Source of the DNA: Pegea sp. RAD2-039
Taxonomy: Eukaryota > Chordata > Thaliacea > Salpida > Salpidae
Assembly: GCA_034620365.1 (NCBI GenBank)
Contig: JAQGEQ010000084.1
Span: 1,550,001-1,614,000, forward strand
Direction: 5' to 3'
DNA: 64,000 nucleotides
Part shown: piece by piece, positions 38,846 through 52,559 of the stretch
Numbering within the stretch: position 1 is the stretch's first letter
Layout of the letters: each line of letters begins with the position of its first letter
The notes under the pieces: model-generated
Told to the model about the DNA's origin: nothing
The model's input: the letters and a program-made list of their open reading frames with translations, nothing else
Database searches by the model: none
Translations under genes and position numbers: made by a program

Positions 38846-41800
38846 GAAGATTTTGAATCTCTTTACTTTATAGTAAAGTTCTTCGTTTGGTTCTTGTTTT
38901 ATATAGGATTAGGTTTCCTTAGTGATGAAGCATCTCATTGAGGTTCACAAAGTTTAGTTTTTTTCACTGTATCTGCCACAACAAGTTTCTGTGTTTTCTG
39001 TAGATTTAAAAACTTTGATTTTGTTGTGATGAAAAAGATTGGTTTGTTTTTTATAATTTTTTATATTTTTTATATATTTTTTCAAATTTTATTTTATTTT
39101 CCATTTACAAACTTTACTACTTCTACACTGCTAATGTTTATTCAAATTTCAATCTAATGTACTTACCAATTTATATCATATTACTTTTTATAAAATACCT
39201 AAAAATGAAATTGTTTAATGACAACTTTGTAGTACTTCTCATTTCTTTTGATGGATGCAAGTCTTTTGAGGCTCACGATATTTGAGTTTGGTTCTTATGA
39301 GTAATTAAGTTACTTCGATTAAAATCTGATTTTATTGGAATCTCTGTCAAATGCATACTGCCTCAAATCTACATCAGATCATTTTTATCAAATACTTTAC
39401 ATCTCGACTCTAATAAATTCCAGAAAATAGGTTTGACTTTTTAAACCCTTTTTGGTGTAGTTTTATAAAGGCCCAAGTATAAGCTGTAATTTAAAGTCTG
39501 ATTCGAAACTGTTCAATCTCTGTTTTACTGGAAACTTTTATTTAGCAGCTTCTAGTTTTCACTACAAATGAAACATAAAACCGAATATTTGAATAGCCTA
39601 AAGTTATTAAAAATGTAAAAGCAGTTGAGATATTTACAGATACTGCAAAATACAGCAGAATTTTTAAAATTTGGTTGAAGTAGATTTTATGGTCAAACTT
39701 TTCTTTGATAATGTAGAGTGAATTAATTTGTATTAAAAGAAAATAAATTAAACCTGAAATGATTTTCGTAAATAAACTAGCTAATTAAAAAAAAGTTTTT
39801 ATTTTATATTTTTAAAAACTAGTCTTAAAATAGAAATGTGCAATCCTGAATTGTTGTTGACTCAAATGATATTTTAGTCGAAAAAAATGCAGCTAAAACT
39901 GTGTAAGTTTTCATTTGTATGATGATGTAAGGTACTTATATATCTTTTAGGTTTGTTTTTATCATCATTTCTATTTTTTGGTGCATTTTTGCTTGCTGCC
40001 ATCCACAGCCGAGCTATATTTTAGGTAGTTATGGTATATCTACAACTTTCACAAAATTTCAGTCTTCTTAAATCTCTCAAGCAGTACAAAGAAAATAAAT
40101 GCCAACAGTACTAATAACAAAGAAAGAAGTTGGAAACTGATAAATTATTGTACGACAGTATATTTAATCCTTTATTAAGTGCTCATAAGAAATTAATGAC
40201 AGGATAGCTGTAGAAATGCAGCCGCATACTCATTTTTTGAAATTATTCTAAATTTATTTTTATATGATTCTAATTCTTTTTACTGTCTGGCTTCCAATAT
40301 AGTTTAAATCAAAACTTAGACATTTTTAGCAAGGTGTTTTTGATATTATTTTATAAAAGATTATTTAGTATGATTTATTTGTATATACTTTAGAATTACA
40401 CATTATTTGCTAAATTTAACTTCTATGCGTAAATCTAAAAAAAAAATTAAGATAAAAAAATTGGAAACCTTAAAACTTAGTATATTTTTAAACTTAGCGC
40501 CTTCGCAAAATAATTTTTTCTTGCTTGTTTTGAAACTATTTTCTACTAAATTAATCACTGCTCTATTCTATTCTTTATGTTGCCACTAATTAGATTTTAA
40601 CTGTAGTAAATTCAATGTTTACAGTTTTTTAGTATTTTTTATGTAAAGTATATGATAAAAAGGTTTAAAATTTGAATAAACAGCCTTTGAATAGAAATCA
40701 AATTTTTTTGTTTAAGTTGCCACTTTGAAATTTATTATTAGTTACAAACTATTTAAAATTAAGCTTATTAAGTTAATAAATTAGAAATCAATAAGTATTT
40801 ATGTTATATTTTTTAAGGTAGGTGGTATAAGTTCATTAGAAATAGCTTTACTTTATGATACTGTCTTAACAATAATCAGAATCTTTAAACTGATTTCATT
40901 TTAATATTTTAGTTTATGAATATAGAGAATTTATTATATATAAATATAAAATTTGATTAATTTTAATTAATTGACTTATAACATTATTTATTCATTCATA
41001 ATTTAAGTTGACAAGCTATAAGTTTTGTTAACTTAATATATAATTATAAATTCTAGCTGTAATTTGGATAAATAACTTATTTAATTGGTTTTTAACATTT
41101 TCTTATCTACTGATAATCAAGAGAGATTGTTTTTGTATAAATTGGTATAAATAATTAGTAAAAATTCATATACGAAATTATGGGTTATAATCTAAATGAT
41201 ATCTTTGAAATAGTGAAATTAGTAATTATAGTTGTTATAATAATAAAGTTGAAGAGTAATAATAGATGTTAAAGTTTTTTTGACAGTTTTAAAATATTTC
41301 TTCTGCCCTGTTTTTAAGCTTTTTTGTTTCTATTCAATTTTGATCTAGATAGTTTTAGTTCTTGAAAATCTTTTTTATAGTTATAATCACATAAAATTCA
41401 TTTTATTTCCTAAATTTTGTTTTTGATCATTTTTTTTATTCAAAATTAGATATTTTATTCTAATCAGTTAATTTTTTTCTTTTTAAGAGAAGCAATTTAT
41501 AATATTTACAATAATAATCAAACTGTTGATTCAAATATGTCATTTTGTTATTTCTTTGTAATAAAACATTGAGTAAACTTTTTTATTTACATTTAAAATT
41601 ATTAAATAGCTTTCACATTCTTTATATTGTATTGACAAATATTTGTTTAAGATTATAATTCTATTTTATTTATTTATTTTATTCAATACATGGTTGTAAG
41701 TGACAGAAAAACTCTTCTAGAAGACAAAATAATATGACCCAATAGATAATTAAAAAGTTTTGAGTATGATGGTTCAATATGATAAATATCAAAAGAATAG

Positions 41801-41945
41801 GAATATTGTAGAGACATAAAAGCTGTCACTTTTTTGGGTGTTATTCGTTATTTTAGAAATAAACAATTATTATACTACAGGTTTATTTTTTCATTCAAAG
41901 GTTTTTTATTTATAAAAAATTTTTATCGCCTGCTCATTAAGAAAT
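38846..41945. other. Intergenic region between eIF4H and PRC1
   Basis: About 3.1 kb of A+T-rich DNA. The first few hundred bases are probably eIF4H 3' UTR, with AATAAA-type signals near 39414 and 39745. A Lys-rich short open frame at 40407-40589 looks like low-complexity chance sequence. No other gene seen. Confidence 0.5.
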
Positions 41946-44900
41946 ATGCCTCGAAAAAGTGAAATTATGCGTTGTAATATTCAGGGGGTATTTTCTAATA
42001 CCATCTACAAATTACAAGAACTCTGGGATGAAATTGGATTGTCAGACTCTCAGGTAGATAGAATGTCTTCTGTACAACCGATAGGTGCAACTGTTACTGT
42101 TTTATAGATTACTCAGCGTGGCCAAACTGTTATTCAGCATGTAAATGATTTATTTGAAAGAATGATCACAGAAGAAAATAGTCTCAAAGAAAGATTTGTT
42201 AAACAAATTTCAACTTTGATGCCAGCAATTGAAGTCTTAAGAAGTCAACTACAATTAGAGGATTTTACAATTGAAAGTACAGGAGGGTTAATGCAAAAAG
42301 CCAAACTACTTCAGTATGTATTGGATAAGTGATGAATATCTTAATTTCTAAAAGCTAAAGAACTTTTCAAATACTTTTTCTAACCTGTAGCTGATTACAC
42401 AAATTGTATTTTGTAGAGCTCATCATGATGAATTAAGTAAAAATAAAACTGAAAGATTGGAAGTTTTACGATCTTTGAAAGCTATTGAAGATAAATATTG
42501 TGAACAGATCTCTGCTACACCATTATATATCGACAGTGGAACGATTCCCAGCAAAGAATTTCTCAATTCACTCCGAGTTTGTTTCTTTTTCTCATTTTTT
42601 TCAACTTGATGTCATAAAATTAATTATAATTTCTTGCAATTATTGAAAACTTACAAAAAAGTTTTGTATCTACTGTAGCAGTGAACATTATAACATATTT
42701 TTGTCCATTTTGTTTAATGAATGTTTGTTTTTATAATTTGAATTTTAGGAACATATAGAAACCCTAAAATCAGAAAAAAGTAGAAGACTGGATATCGTTT
42801 CTGCTCAAATATCTGAAGTTATTAACTTTTTTGATGAATTGGGTCAATCACCTGATAGCACTATTGCAAAAGTTGGTTTAAATTTTTTTCATAAACTTTA
42901 TTTATTTATTTAATAAAATTTAAAAACAAACAATTCATCTTTATATCACTTCTTCTTATGCTTTTAGTAACAGACTTCTTTTGAGCTTCAAATATTACTA
43001 GAAAATCGCTTTGTTCAAACTTCTAGTAGGAAATGACTAAATTATTAGAATTATCGGTCATTACTCATCACTAAACAGATATTTTGATCATCTCACATTC
43101 ATCTGGGTCTTTTTGACAGCGTCTCATCTGTTTGCTACAAAAGTTGATTTTTTATCAAACTTTTTGAATATTTTTCAGAGTGTATTTGAAGATTGCGCCG
43201 ATGAGTTTTTAACTGATGGAAAGATGTCTGCAGTGGAACAACTCGTTGAAGAAATGGAATTCCGTAAAAATGAAGCTCAAATCATTGTTGAAAAACTGAA
43301 AGCAAAGATTGGTGAATTATGGGAACGTTTGGAAACTAATTCTGCTGATCGTAATTTCGTGGAAGAAAAATTTTCTGGAATTAAACAGAAAGATATTGAA
43401 GGACTTGAACAGGTGATGCTGGCTTGGTTTTCGCGTTTCTTGTTCAGTTTAGGATATTTAAAATCTATCTTTCAATCAAATAATGAATATTTAATGAATT
43501 TCCCCAGAAAAAGAAACCAAACTTCCCTAAACCTAAAATTGATCGATTTTTCCGGTTTAACTTCAACTTTTTAATTCTAAAAAGGAAAATTTGTTTCAAA
43601 TAGAATCGAAAAATATTCTTTAAATTTTTTTATCGATTTGTATTTTTCCTTTCAGACATTAGCTGATTTACAAGCTTTGAAGTTACAAAGTATTCAGCAG
43701 ATAATTGAAAAGATTCGTCTGGAGATCGACGATTACTGGAAAAAGTGTTACTATAGCTATGAGCAAAAAGAGAGGTTTGTAGCTGCATATGATGAAGATT
43801 ACAATGAAGATCTTTTGACTAAGCATGAAGAAGAAGTGGACAAACTGAAAGTAGGTCATTGAGTCTCTTTCAACTTTTTTCTCATCAAATCTTCATCTAG
43901 AATTTCTATAACAAACACAAGAGCATGTTTAAAAACGTGGACAGGTGGCAGGACATGTTTGGTCGAATGGTGGAACTGGAAGATGCTGCAAAAGTCCCCA
44001 ACCTAAACCGTTACAACAACCGTGGTGGGAATCTCCTCGCTGAAGAACGTGAACGGAAACAAATTCGCATAAAACTACCAAAGATACAAAAAGAGCTGTT
44101 TTCCAGCATCGAGAAGTAGGTTGAAGATCAACTCAAGTTGCTATGTCAACCGAATCTGTTGCAGATGGGAAACTGAACTGAATGAGCCTTTCCTGATTGA
44201 AGGTGTCCGATTTACTGATTACGTACAATCACAATGGGATAGTTATGATGAGAAGAAAGAATTGGAAAAGCAGGAAAGAATGTTGAAAAAACAGAAAGTA
44301 AGTCGATTGATGACTTCATGACGTCATCATTGACGTCATCATTGTTGATAGGAAACCAAAATGGAAGTTACGTTTGGAAGTAATCGTAGAACTCCTCTAA
44401 AACAACTCCCTAAAACACCGACCTCAGGTAACCTAACGACAGCTAATCGTAGAGCTACGATGACTGGGACTCCACTAACGCCTATAAATCGAACAAACTT
44501 CTCTTCACGTTATTCACCAGGTTTATTTGTTGTTTGTAAATCACTTGTTTGTCACAATTTTGTTTAATTGAATTTTTTAAGTTTCTGTTTACTTTTTGAG
44601 TGAGTTTGAATTTTTACAATCATCATAAATCTTTGTTGTGATTCCAATCAAATCAGTTGATCTTGTAATTCTCTATTAACAAAAACTTTTGATGTTTTAA
44701 TCAACAATTTGTATTTCAGGTAAACCTCCAATCTCCACACGATTAAGAGCTGGTCCTTCAATCAATCTAGCTAAAAAAATTCAATCTGAACCAAAAAAAA
44801 GATTACAAAAATGTGAAAAAAAGGGACCAGTAGCTAAAAAAGCAGCTCTCATGGACACAATATCATCCAAATCATCACAAAGCTCTTCTAAATCAACCCC

Positions 44901-45075
44901 TAATCCAGTTCAAGGTTCAAGCCTCAGTGTCACTGTAATATCAGACGAACCTTCAGCCCGAACAGCTCCTGTCTTTGAAGATCACATTCATCGTTATGAT
45001 GATTTTGCTGCAGATATTGAGAACAAACTCGGATCAAAGATTTTACGCAGCAGCGCCATTGGTGAAAGGCGATAA
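41946..45075 (+). CDS. PRC1: PRC1/MAP65/Ase1 antiparallel-microtubule bundling protein
   Basis: Crosslinks antiparallel microtubules at the anaphase spindle midzone and is needed for cytokinesis. Exons: 41946-42053, 42108-42313, 42417-42576, 42749-42871, 43179-43412, 43656-43850, 43901-44115, 44165-44297, 44352-44520, 44720-45075, giving 632 residues (human PRC1 about 620), all phases joining. The N-terminal part is helical (LQELWDEIGLSD, then coiled coil). The central rod has GELWERLETNSADR, and EIDDYWKKCYYS matches the family's EL..YW..CFYS. The spectrin-like microtubule-binding module ends in NLNRYNNRGGNLLAEERERK, the strongest family signature. The C-terminal 150 residues are basic and disordered with Thr-Pro sites (RRTPLK, PKTPTS, TGTPLTP), the kind of sites CDK1 modifies in PRC1; regulation here is inference. 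Introns are short, several of about 50 bp. AATAAA signals follow at 45314 and 45384. Confidence 0.94.
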
Positions 45076-45313
45076 CTAACAAGTTGCATTCAGGAATATC
45101 TGAACATTTTTCCCGTTTCATCGATTTTTGTAAGTAGAAGTATTGTGAGATGTTACAGGCAGGTGCTGCTTACTTGTTCTTACTCTTAATAACTTCACTT
45201 TTGTTGGATTTTATTGGTCAGTCATCACGTGACTTGCAGCTTCCTTCTAACTTCAAAAATTTATTTAAATGTGAAATTTTGAAGAACTTGTAGATTTTGC
45301 AAATCTTATTTCT

Positions 45314-45319
45314 AATAAA
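45314..45319 (+). terminator. Likely PRC1 polyadenylation signal
   Basis: AATAAA 239 bp after the PRC1 stop codon; a second copy lies at 45384-45389. Confidence 0.45.
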
Positions 45320-45389
45320 TTGCTAATTGACTGACGAAACAGTGGTTTGCTGTCTGGTTGGTCATCTAAAAAATTGCACTCTAAATAAA

Positions 45390-46663
45390 TTCATCTCGAT
45401 GAATAAAAAATCGAAACTGGAAGCTTTTCAAATAAAATTACAATTATACAAGCCACAAATAGTTTTTCTATAAATATGTAGTGAAGCTTCTAGACAGTAA
45501 GTCAATTAGCTGCTGGTCCAAAGCATCTTGAATCCCATATCTTTGTCGAAAGATTTATAATATTCAAATGACTAAAAAGTAAATAATCTCAAATCGAGAA
45601 TTAGTTTTACAAATTTAAGATTTTCAGCTTCAAGTATCACATAGAGCATAAACAAAACCCTAGAAATTTCTATGGTATCCGTCATTCACAATATGAAACG
45701 AAAATATTTGTTTAAAAAGCTAATTATAAATAAAAGTTTTAGAGAAAAATCTTTAAAAATATACTTATTTTTTCGATTCTAAAAAAATAACATAAATCAG
45801 TGGAATTATTTATACATCGAAATTTTTCATTATCCTTAAACGATAGTTTCAGGCTACAGTAACACGAAAATATAAGTTTTGAAAGATTAGCAAAACTATA
45901 AATTACAAAAGAAGTAATATATTTCAGCTTTGTGAATAAGTGTGTTCTGAAGATTTTATCGGCAAAGTTAAGATTATATTTTTTGATGCTTTCTAAAATT
46001 ATCTAAAAAGCAAATTTATTATCAGATAAAATTTCAGCTTCAAAAGTTAAACAACATGTTATTATATACTAAACTGTATTTGAAAAATGAAAATGGTAAA
46101 CAAATTTGGAAGCTTTAAAGGTCTATTATTATTATATCAGAAAAACTAAATTTGTGCAAGAAGTAAACTTAACTTTTAAAGAAATAATAGATTGTTTGAT
46201 TTAGTTAGAAAGCTTAAGCTGTACACCAGAGCCTTGTTTATTGTAAGCTACCAAGAAAAATAAAAATCTTGATAATAGTTTGATTTGTCAATTTTAGATA
46301 TCATATTTTTTAAATTAATTCTTTCAATAAAGCTGTTACTTACATATAAATGTCTCGGTCTCATCTACAGATAAAATCAGTTTTCTGCATCAGACTACTG
46401 GTTGAGGTTGATTCTTTGTTTATTTAATCATGAAGCTTTTTAAACTCAAACACTATTTCTTTTTCATAAAAAGAGGCAATCAATATTAACTTTATTGTTT
46501 TATCAGAAATCCGTTTCATATAAACGAGAAACAACAAAACTTTGTTTGCAAAAGAAAAAAGAGACCTCGTATTTTTTCTTTAATTAACTTTTGTCAATTA
46601 TCACTAAAATAATCTTACATTCAAGTTCAATTGTTTCATATAAGGCTGAATTTCTAGTTGATA
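45390..46663. other. Intergenic region between PRC1 and SLCO
   Basis: A+T-rich spacer with no open frame or repeat that I can support. It should hold the promoter of the SLCO gene just downstream. Confidence 0.5.
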
Positions 46664-49600
46664 ATGAAAAAAATCCATAATCTTAAAGCCTTTGTAGTAT
46701 GTCTGGGTTTATTGATATTCACTGAGGTTAGAATTTTGTAAATTATTGTTTAGAATGTAATAAATAATTATTATTTGTCATAAGTTAATTTTTTTATAGA
46801 ATTCAATTGATTATTAACTACTATTAGGAGTAATTTATATTCTTTTGTTTTATCGACTTAATTTTAGTTAAGTTCGAAAATATAATAAAAATTAATATTT
46901 TGAAACAAGGAACTAAAATCAATATTTACTTTTGATGTCACATAACAGCATTTGCTTGAAAATGAAGTTGTGTGCTTATGTAATAAGTTTTTTTTGCTAA
47001 AATATTTAATAAAAATAAATTTTAAAACTAGTTATATTAAATAATTGTATTATTTTGAAGATCACTATTGGAACTTACTTCAGAGGAGCACTTACTACTA
47101 TTGAAAGAAGATTTCAATTGTCCAGTACAGCAATTGCATTGATTACATCATGTGCGGAGTTTGGATCTTTAGCTGTACTTCCTTTTGTCAGCTTTTTTGG
47201 AAGTCGATATCATAGGTCCTACCTATAATGAAGTTTAAGTTATTTTTTAGATATATTAACTTCTATCATCATTTCAGACCAAGAGCTATTGCTTTTGGAA
47301 CAATATTTTTACTATTAGGATTAATTTCAATGGTTTTACCTCACTTTGTCTATCCTCCTTATGAATTTATCGATTTAAGTTCAAAATCTAATACTCTAGT
47401 TGAGAAAATGATATGCAGGTAAATGAAGTTAGGTAACTGTTTAGTCACTTAAAGCTGTTTTTTAGCTGTTAATCTAGACGAAAAAAATGATATTAATTAA
47501 ATAACCAAAGTTTACATAATGTTAATACATTACTATTATACATTATAAAATAGACTACTTTGAATAAATCAAAAATAACAATACTGTGTTCTACATCAAT
47601 ATCTAACATTATTGTTTTCTTATTAAACTTTGTAATTTTATTTTAAAAATCTGTTATGGTAAATAGATTGCCCAAAATTTTATTTGTTTTCAAATAAACT
47701 TTGGTTAAGATAACCACTATAAACATGTTTTATTGCTTTCCAAATAGTGTTTACCACCAGACTTTAATAAAATATTTTATTTATTGTTTGTAAATTATAA
47801 AAGTTAAATTTTAAGCAATAACATTTAAAAAATTTTCCTCATTCTAAGACTTCAGTCAAATATTTACAAATGTTTATATTCTCTTGAACTGCTTAATGAG
47901 GCATCAAACTGTTACAATCAAAGCATCTCTCAAGCCAGCGACTTTAGCTCGAGCAGTTTCTATAAACAGTTGTCTGCTAAAGTTGTTGATAAATTTATTA
48001 ATAATTCACAAAACTAACGTTGATGGTAACCAGGAAGTTTTCATTACGACAGAAAATAGTTTGGTTAAGAATTAAATTAAGCTAGTCTGAATGTATAAAG
48101 TTCAATGTAAAAAAAACATATTATACCCTATATGCTATTACCACAAACCCTTTCATTTAAAGCAAGTTTGGAATTTTTTGTCTTAATGATTAACTGTATG
48201 CAAATTGTGTTTTTTTATAGATTTCTTAACGAAAATAAAGTTGTTTCAACACGATTTAATACATTCCGATGTTTAATTACTTTACTTACAGTTTATATTT
48301 TCTTTGAAATCAGTATGATTATATCTTTAAACTTAATCTTATGATTGTGTCGCTAACTGGGCATGCTTGATCATATTTTATTAAAGATTTATTAACTGAA
48401 ATTTTATTCAAACTAATTTCTTAGAAACAAAAACTTACTTAATTGAGGTAATAGAACAAACACTTTTTAGGATTTTTAAACAAAGTCATTAAAGATCGAA
48501 TCCACTAAGCTATCTTATCTAAGTAATTGCCGTTTACTTATTCACTTTTTCAATCGAAACCTTTATTTACAGTTATCATAATCTCACTGACTCATCAACG
48601 AATGAAAGTTGTAAAAGTTTATCCTCTCCATATGAAAACTCTCATATCTGGTTGGTTGTTGGTAAACTATTAGCTGGCTTAGGAGGAGCAGCAGTGTCAC
48701 CGCTAGGTGTCTCATATATTGATGATCATTGTACCGAACATAATTCTGCATCTTATATCGGTTACAACTCAACTATTTATGTTTTTAAGAAAAATTGACA
48801 GCGAATGTTTTGTAGGTTTAATGCAGTCTATTGGCTTCATTGGTCCACTTTTTGGTTATGTTTCAAGTGGCATAGTACTAAAAAAATGGGTCAATTTTCC
48901 AACTGTTAATGCTTGTAGGTTGAAATTGTTTAACTTTATTCATCTTGAATATTTACAAGCAAATCTTTTACAGCAACTTTGAGAATAAGTCCCAAAAACT
49001 CTAACTGGGTCGGTGCTTGGTGGCTTGGTTTTCTTGTTGGAATTGCTGTTATTTCTGTTATTTCCATTCCATTTTGGTTTTTCCCCAAAACTATCAAAAA
49101 TTCTAAAGTAAGACAAATATTTGTAGATATTATAATCAGTCGGCAGATAATGTTCAACAATTATTTTTTTCAAAAAAAATATAAAAAGTTTTGTCATGAT
49201 GACTGTTAAAATAAACCAGAATAAATCTAAGTAAATATTGAAGCAACATAATAGTTTAAATATTTAAAGTAAATGAAAACTTTACTTGTGACAGTTTGAT
49301 AAACTATTTTATAGAGAAAAGAAAAAAGAAGAGAAAATTATGAAGAAAAAAATGAAAGGAATCCTGGGTAAAAGTTTGATCTGATCGGAAAAAATGCTAA
49401 GACAATTAAACTATATTTTGATTTTAGTGATTTATTGAAAGCAACAAAAAGACTTTTGCAAAATAAACTCTTTTTGCTTATTATACTCTTATGGACGGTG
49501 AAAGCAATAGAAATATCGGGAGGAATAACATTTAAAACAAAGTTTGTAGAAGTTAACTATGGCAAGTCAGCGTCACAAAGCAGTTATTTGATTGGTATAA

Positions 49601-51078
49601 GCATCTGAAAATAGTTTTGGTGATTGTAACAACTGTTTACTTGTATGCCTCTTAGGAATGGTTTCAGGTCCATTTCTAATCTTAGGAACTTTACTTGGAA
49701 GTTCTACTATTCGATGTTTTAAATTAGAATTTAACGGAATCATAAGAATTATAACATTTTCTCGCTTAGTATCTACTATTGCGTATTTCATTATGATGAA
49801 AAGTGGTTGTACACCCAGAGATATAGCTGGGATAAATGTACCTTACTTTAATCAAAAGTAAATCTTAACAAACAGATAAATTGAGAATTAATTATTTTGT
49901 TTACAGCGAATCATTTAGTGAAATTTTATCAGTTAATCAAACTTGTAACTCTTATTGTCAATGTTCCCAAAATTCATATGTTCCAGTTTGTGATAATATC
50001 AATTCTGTAACTTACTTATCACCTTGTCTTGCTGGCTGTGTTGATAGTGAAATTGATAGTGAAGGTCGCCTACAGGTAATTTTAATTCAATACATCCAGA
50101 CTACTGATGCAATATGTTTTAAGAATTATACTTCATGCGGTTGTGTAGAAGAACAAGTAGTTACTATTGGAGCCTGTGAAGCAAGTCAAACGTGTATGGA
50201 CAGATTATGGAAACTACTTGTTTTACTTGGATTGGTTAATTTTATGAGTGGATATTCTGCTACTTCAGGCTACATGCTTTTGCTAAGGTATATGTTCGAT
50301 CAATTACTTTTTAAAGTAATGTTCTCATCAGAGATTTAAGAGACATAAATTAAGAGAAAAAATGGTTGCTTACCTTACAACCACTTTAGTTCAAACTTTA
50401 TATAAGCCATATAAGTAAATAAAACTATTTAGAATGATTTTACACTTTGACTTGTTTTTAACCAATTTAAATAAGTCATGTACCTGTAAAAAATTACTTT
50501 CAATTCTATCTTAGGCATAATATTAGATAAAAGCTTTTATACTTTTCTAAAGTTTATAAAAAAAGTAAACTTTTTGGAGAAATATGACTTAAACGGTTAT
50601 AATTAAGAATTTGCAAATAGCTATTATGTTTAACATTCTTATATAACTATAGGTGTGTAGAAACAAAAGATAAAGCTTACGCAATGGGGATCGCAATACT
50701 CTTGGTAAAGTTGATAGGTTGGATACCTGCACCAATTATATTTGGAGCTTTTATTGATAAGGCATGTGCCTTTTGGACTACAAAAAAATGTAGCAATAGA
50801 CATTACTGTAGTGTAAGTTGTTTTATTTGAAATTAAAGTATCTGAGCTAAAAACTCTTTCAACAGATTTATGACAATGATATGTTTCGACAAAACTTTTT
50901 CATGTTGTTAATTTCTACAACTATTACTACTGTTGTTCTTTCTCTTTTTACTGAATGGGTTGGTTCAAAGCAATTATCAAAAAAGTTAAAAACAGAAAAT
51001 GCTGAAGAAGACCAAGAAGAAATTCTTAATAAAAATGATTCTTCAAAAGATGTAGAATTGTTTGAGACTACGATATAA
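46664..51078 (+). CDS. SLCO: Organic anion transporting polypeptide (SLCO/OATP family)
   Basis: Twelve-helix plasma-membrane transporter of the OATP family, which takes up bulky organic anions such as steroid conjugates and prostanoids; the substrate here is unknown. Exons: 46664-46726, 47061-47215, 47278-47418, 48573-48760, 48816-48918, 48984-49107, 49315-49367, 49428-49594, 49656-49857, 49907-50287, 50653-50812, 50866-51078, giving 649 residues. Motifs: GALTTIERRFQLSS and FVSFFGSRYHRPRA (helices 2-3 region), AGLGGAAVSPLGVSYIDDH (helix 4), NSNWVGAWWLGFLVG (WVGAWWLGF is the OATP signature), and a Kazal-like loop with CNSYCQCSQN, VPVCDN, YLSPCLAGC and CGCVEEQ. The end is an acidic cytoplasmic tail. 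The start Met leaves a very short cytoplasmic N-terminus; an additional upstream exon cannot be excluded. The loop holds an odd in-frame 24-bp GT...AG segment at 50076-50099. Confidence 0.92.
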
Positions 51079-51162
51079 ATTTGTGAATTAATGTAGATTC
51101 TATTATTACACTTTGATCAAATTCAGAAAATTTTGATTTTAACTTTGTACAATTATTGTAGA

Positions 51163-51168
51163 AATAAA
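51163..51168 (+). terminator. Likely SLCO polyadenylation signal
   Basis: AATAAA 85 bp downstream of the SLCO stop codon. Confidence 0.5.
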
Positions 51169-52559
51169 TTGAATTGATTAATCTTCTGTTATTTTTTAGT
51201 TTTCATGTTAAACTCATCACCATTTTCCTTTAATCTAATTCAAAAAGATTTCTGCAACGAAATAATTTTTGAACTTTTGAATATTTTTAAAAGCATAATG
51301 TTTCAAAATCAAAACTTGGATAAAAACTAAAGTGAACAAATTCAAAAAAAAAACCACACGTTTTTAAGTATTTTTTAAGCCTTTAATTTGGAAAATTTAA
51401 ACACACCTTAAAAATGTAAAACGAATTTTCAGATAATAGCTTCCTCTTTTTCTCGTTATCTACTTCTTACTTTTTGATGATTACTAGCACACTTTGGAAT
51501 AAATTCTTAAAGTTTAATTTCATTTGATCTGATAAATCCAATTTATTATTTTTTCTAGTATATTTTATTAAACAATTTTACTCTTTGACCCATTTTTGTA
51601 AAAAATAGCATTAAAAAAACCACTTGTATAAAATATACTTTGTAACATTTATGTACAACATATAATAAACAGACTATTTTTACTTAGTTGTTGAAATTTG
51701 TACAGTCCTTATTCTATTAGGGTCAACTTTTTTCTAATAATTCGAAGAGTTTGTATTAAAAGTTAGAAATTATTGTACTACAATTATTGCATAACTGTTG
51801 CATTTCACTGTGTTTTGCTTTATTTTTATACCATCACTCAAAACACATCCCACATGGCCGTTTTCGACCGAAGCAGCCCTTATTAACTATTTTATTATAA
51901 CCAACTATTGAAAGAAACTGTTTTTCAGTTTCAAGCTCAAGCTGACTTTATTCTCTTCTTTTAATATTTTTTAACTTCTAAGCTAAACTATTAATTAGTT
52001 GACAATTACCTGTTAACTAATACTTACATAATTAATAACTACAGGCTTGCTATCTATAAGCGGTTATTGTAGCTTTTTTAGTTTGGGTTTCGTTGCTGAA
52101 GTTTTAATTATTATTGTGGTTCAAATTCTTATTGTTGTAAGTTTGTTTTTTGGTGTACTACTATACTGACATATAATGCTGATTATGCTAGGCCTACAAA
52201 CTATTTAGGCATATTGCAGAATAGTTAAGCAAGACTAAACACTGTTCTAGTCTAGGTAGTCTTAAAAATTTGTTCTAGCTGTTATTTGAATAAGTTAAAG
52301 TTCTATCCTACTTTTAAGACTTTATTTAGTCACTCCATATAGCTAGAGCTAATGTTGTTCTAACGTACTACATATTGTGACGTCATTAAGACTGATAACT
52401 TGTTATTTTTCAAATGTTGTAATCATTTACTGACTATAATAGCTTTAGTAATGATCTGCTTCGGTAGAGAATGGCAATGCCGGCTTGTGCTTAAGAGGTG
52501 TTGTTAAAAACAAGGAAAAATAAAGTGAAATTACTACTGATAACTGCATCAATAAATTA
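51169..52559. other. Intergenic, nothing recognisable
   Basis: A+T-rich DNA after the SLCO gene. No open frame of useful length and no repeat seen. One TGACGTCA palindrome lies at 52378-52385. Confidence 0.5.

Noticed and set aside
47884..48344. Two open frames in the large SLCO intron
   Set aside because: The SLCO protein joins cleanly from exon 47278-47418 to 48573-48760 with family-like sequence on both sides, so nothing is missing. These frames show no motif.
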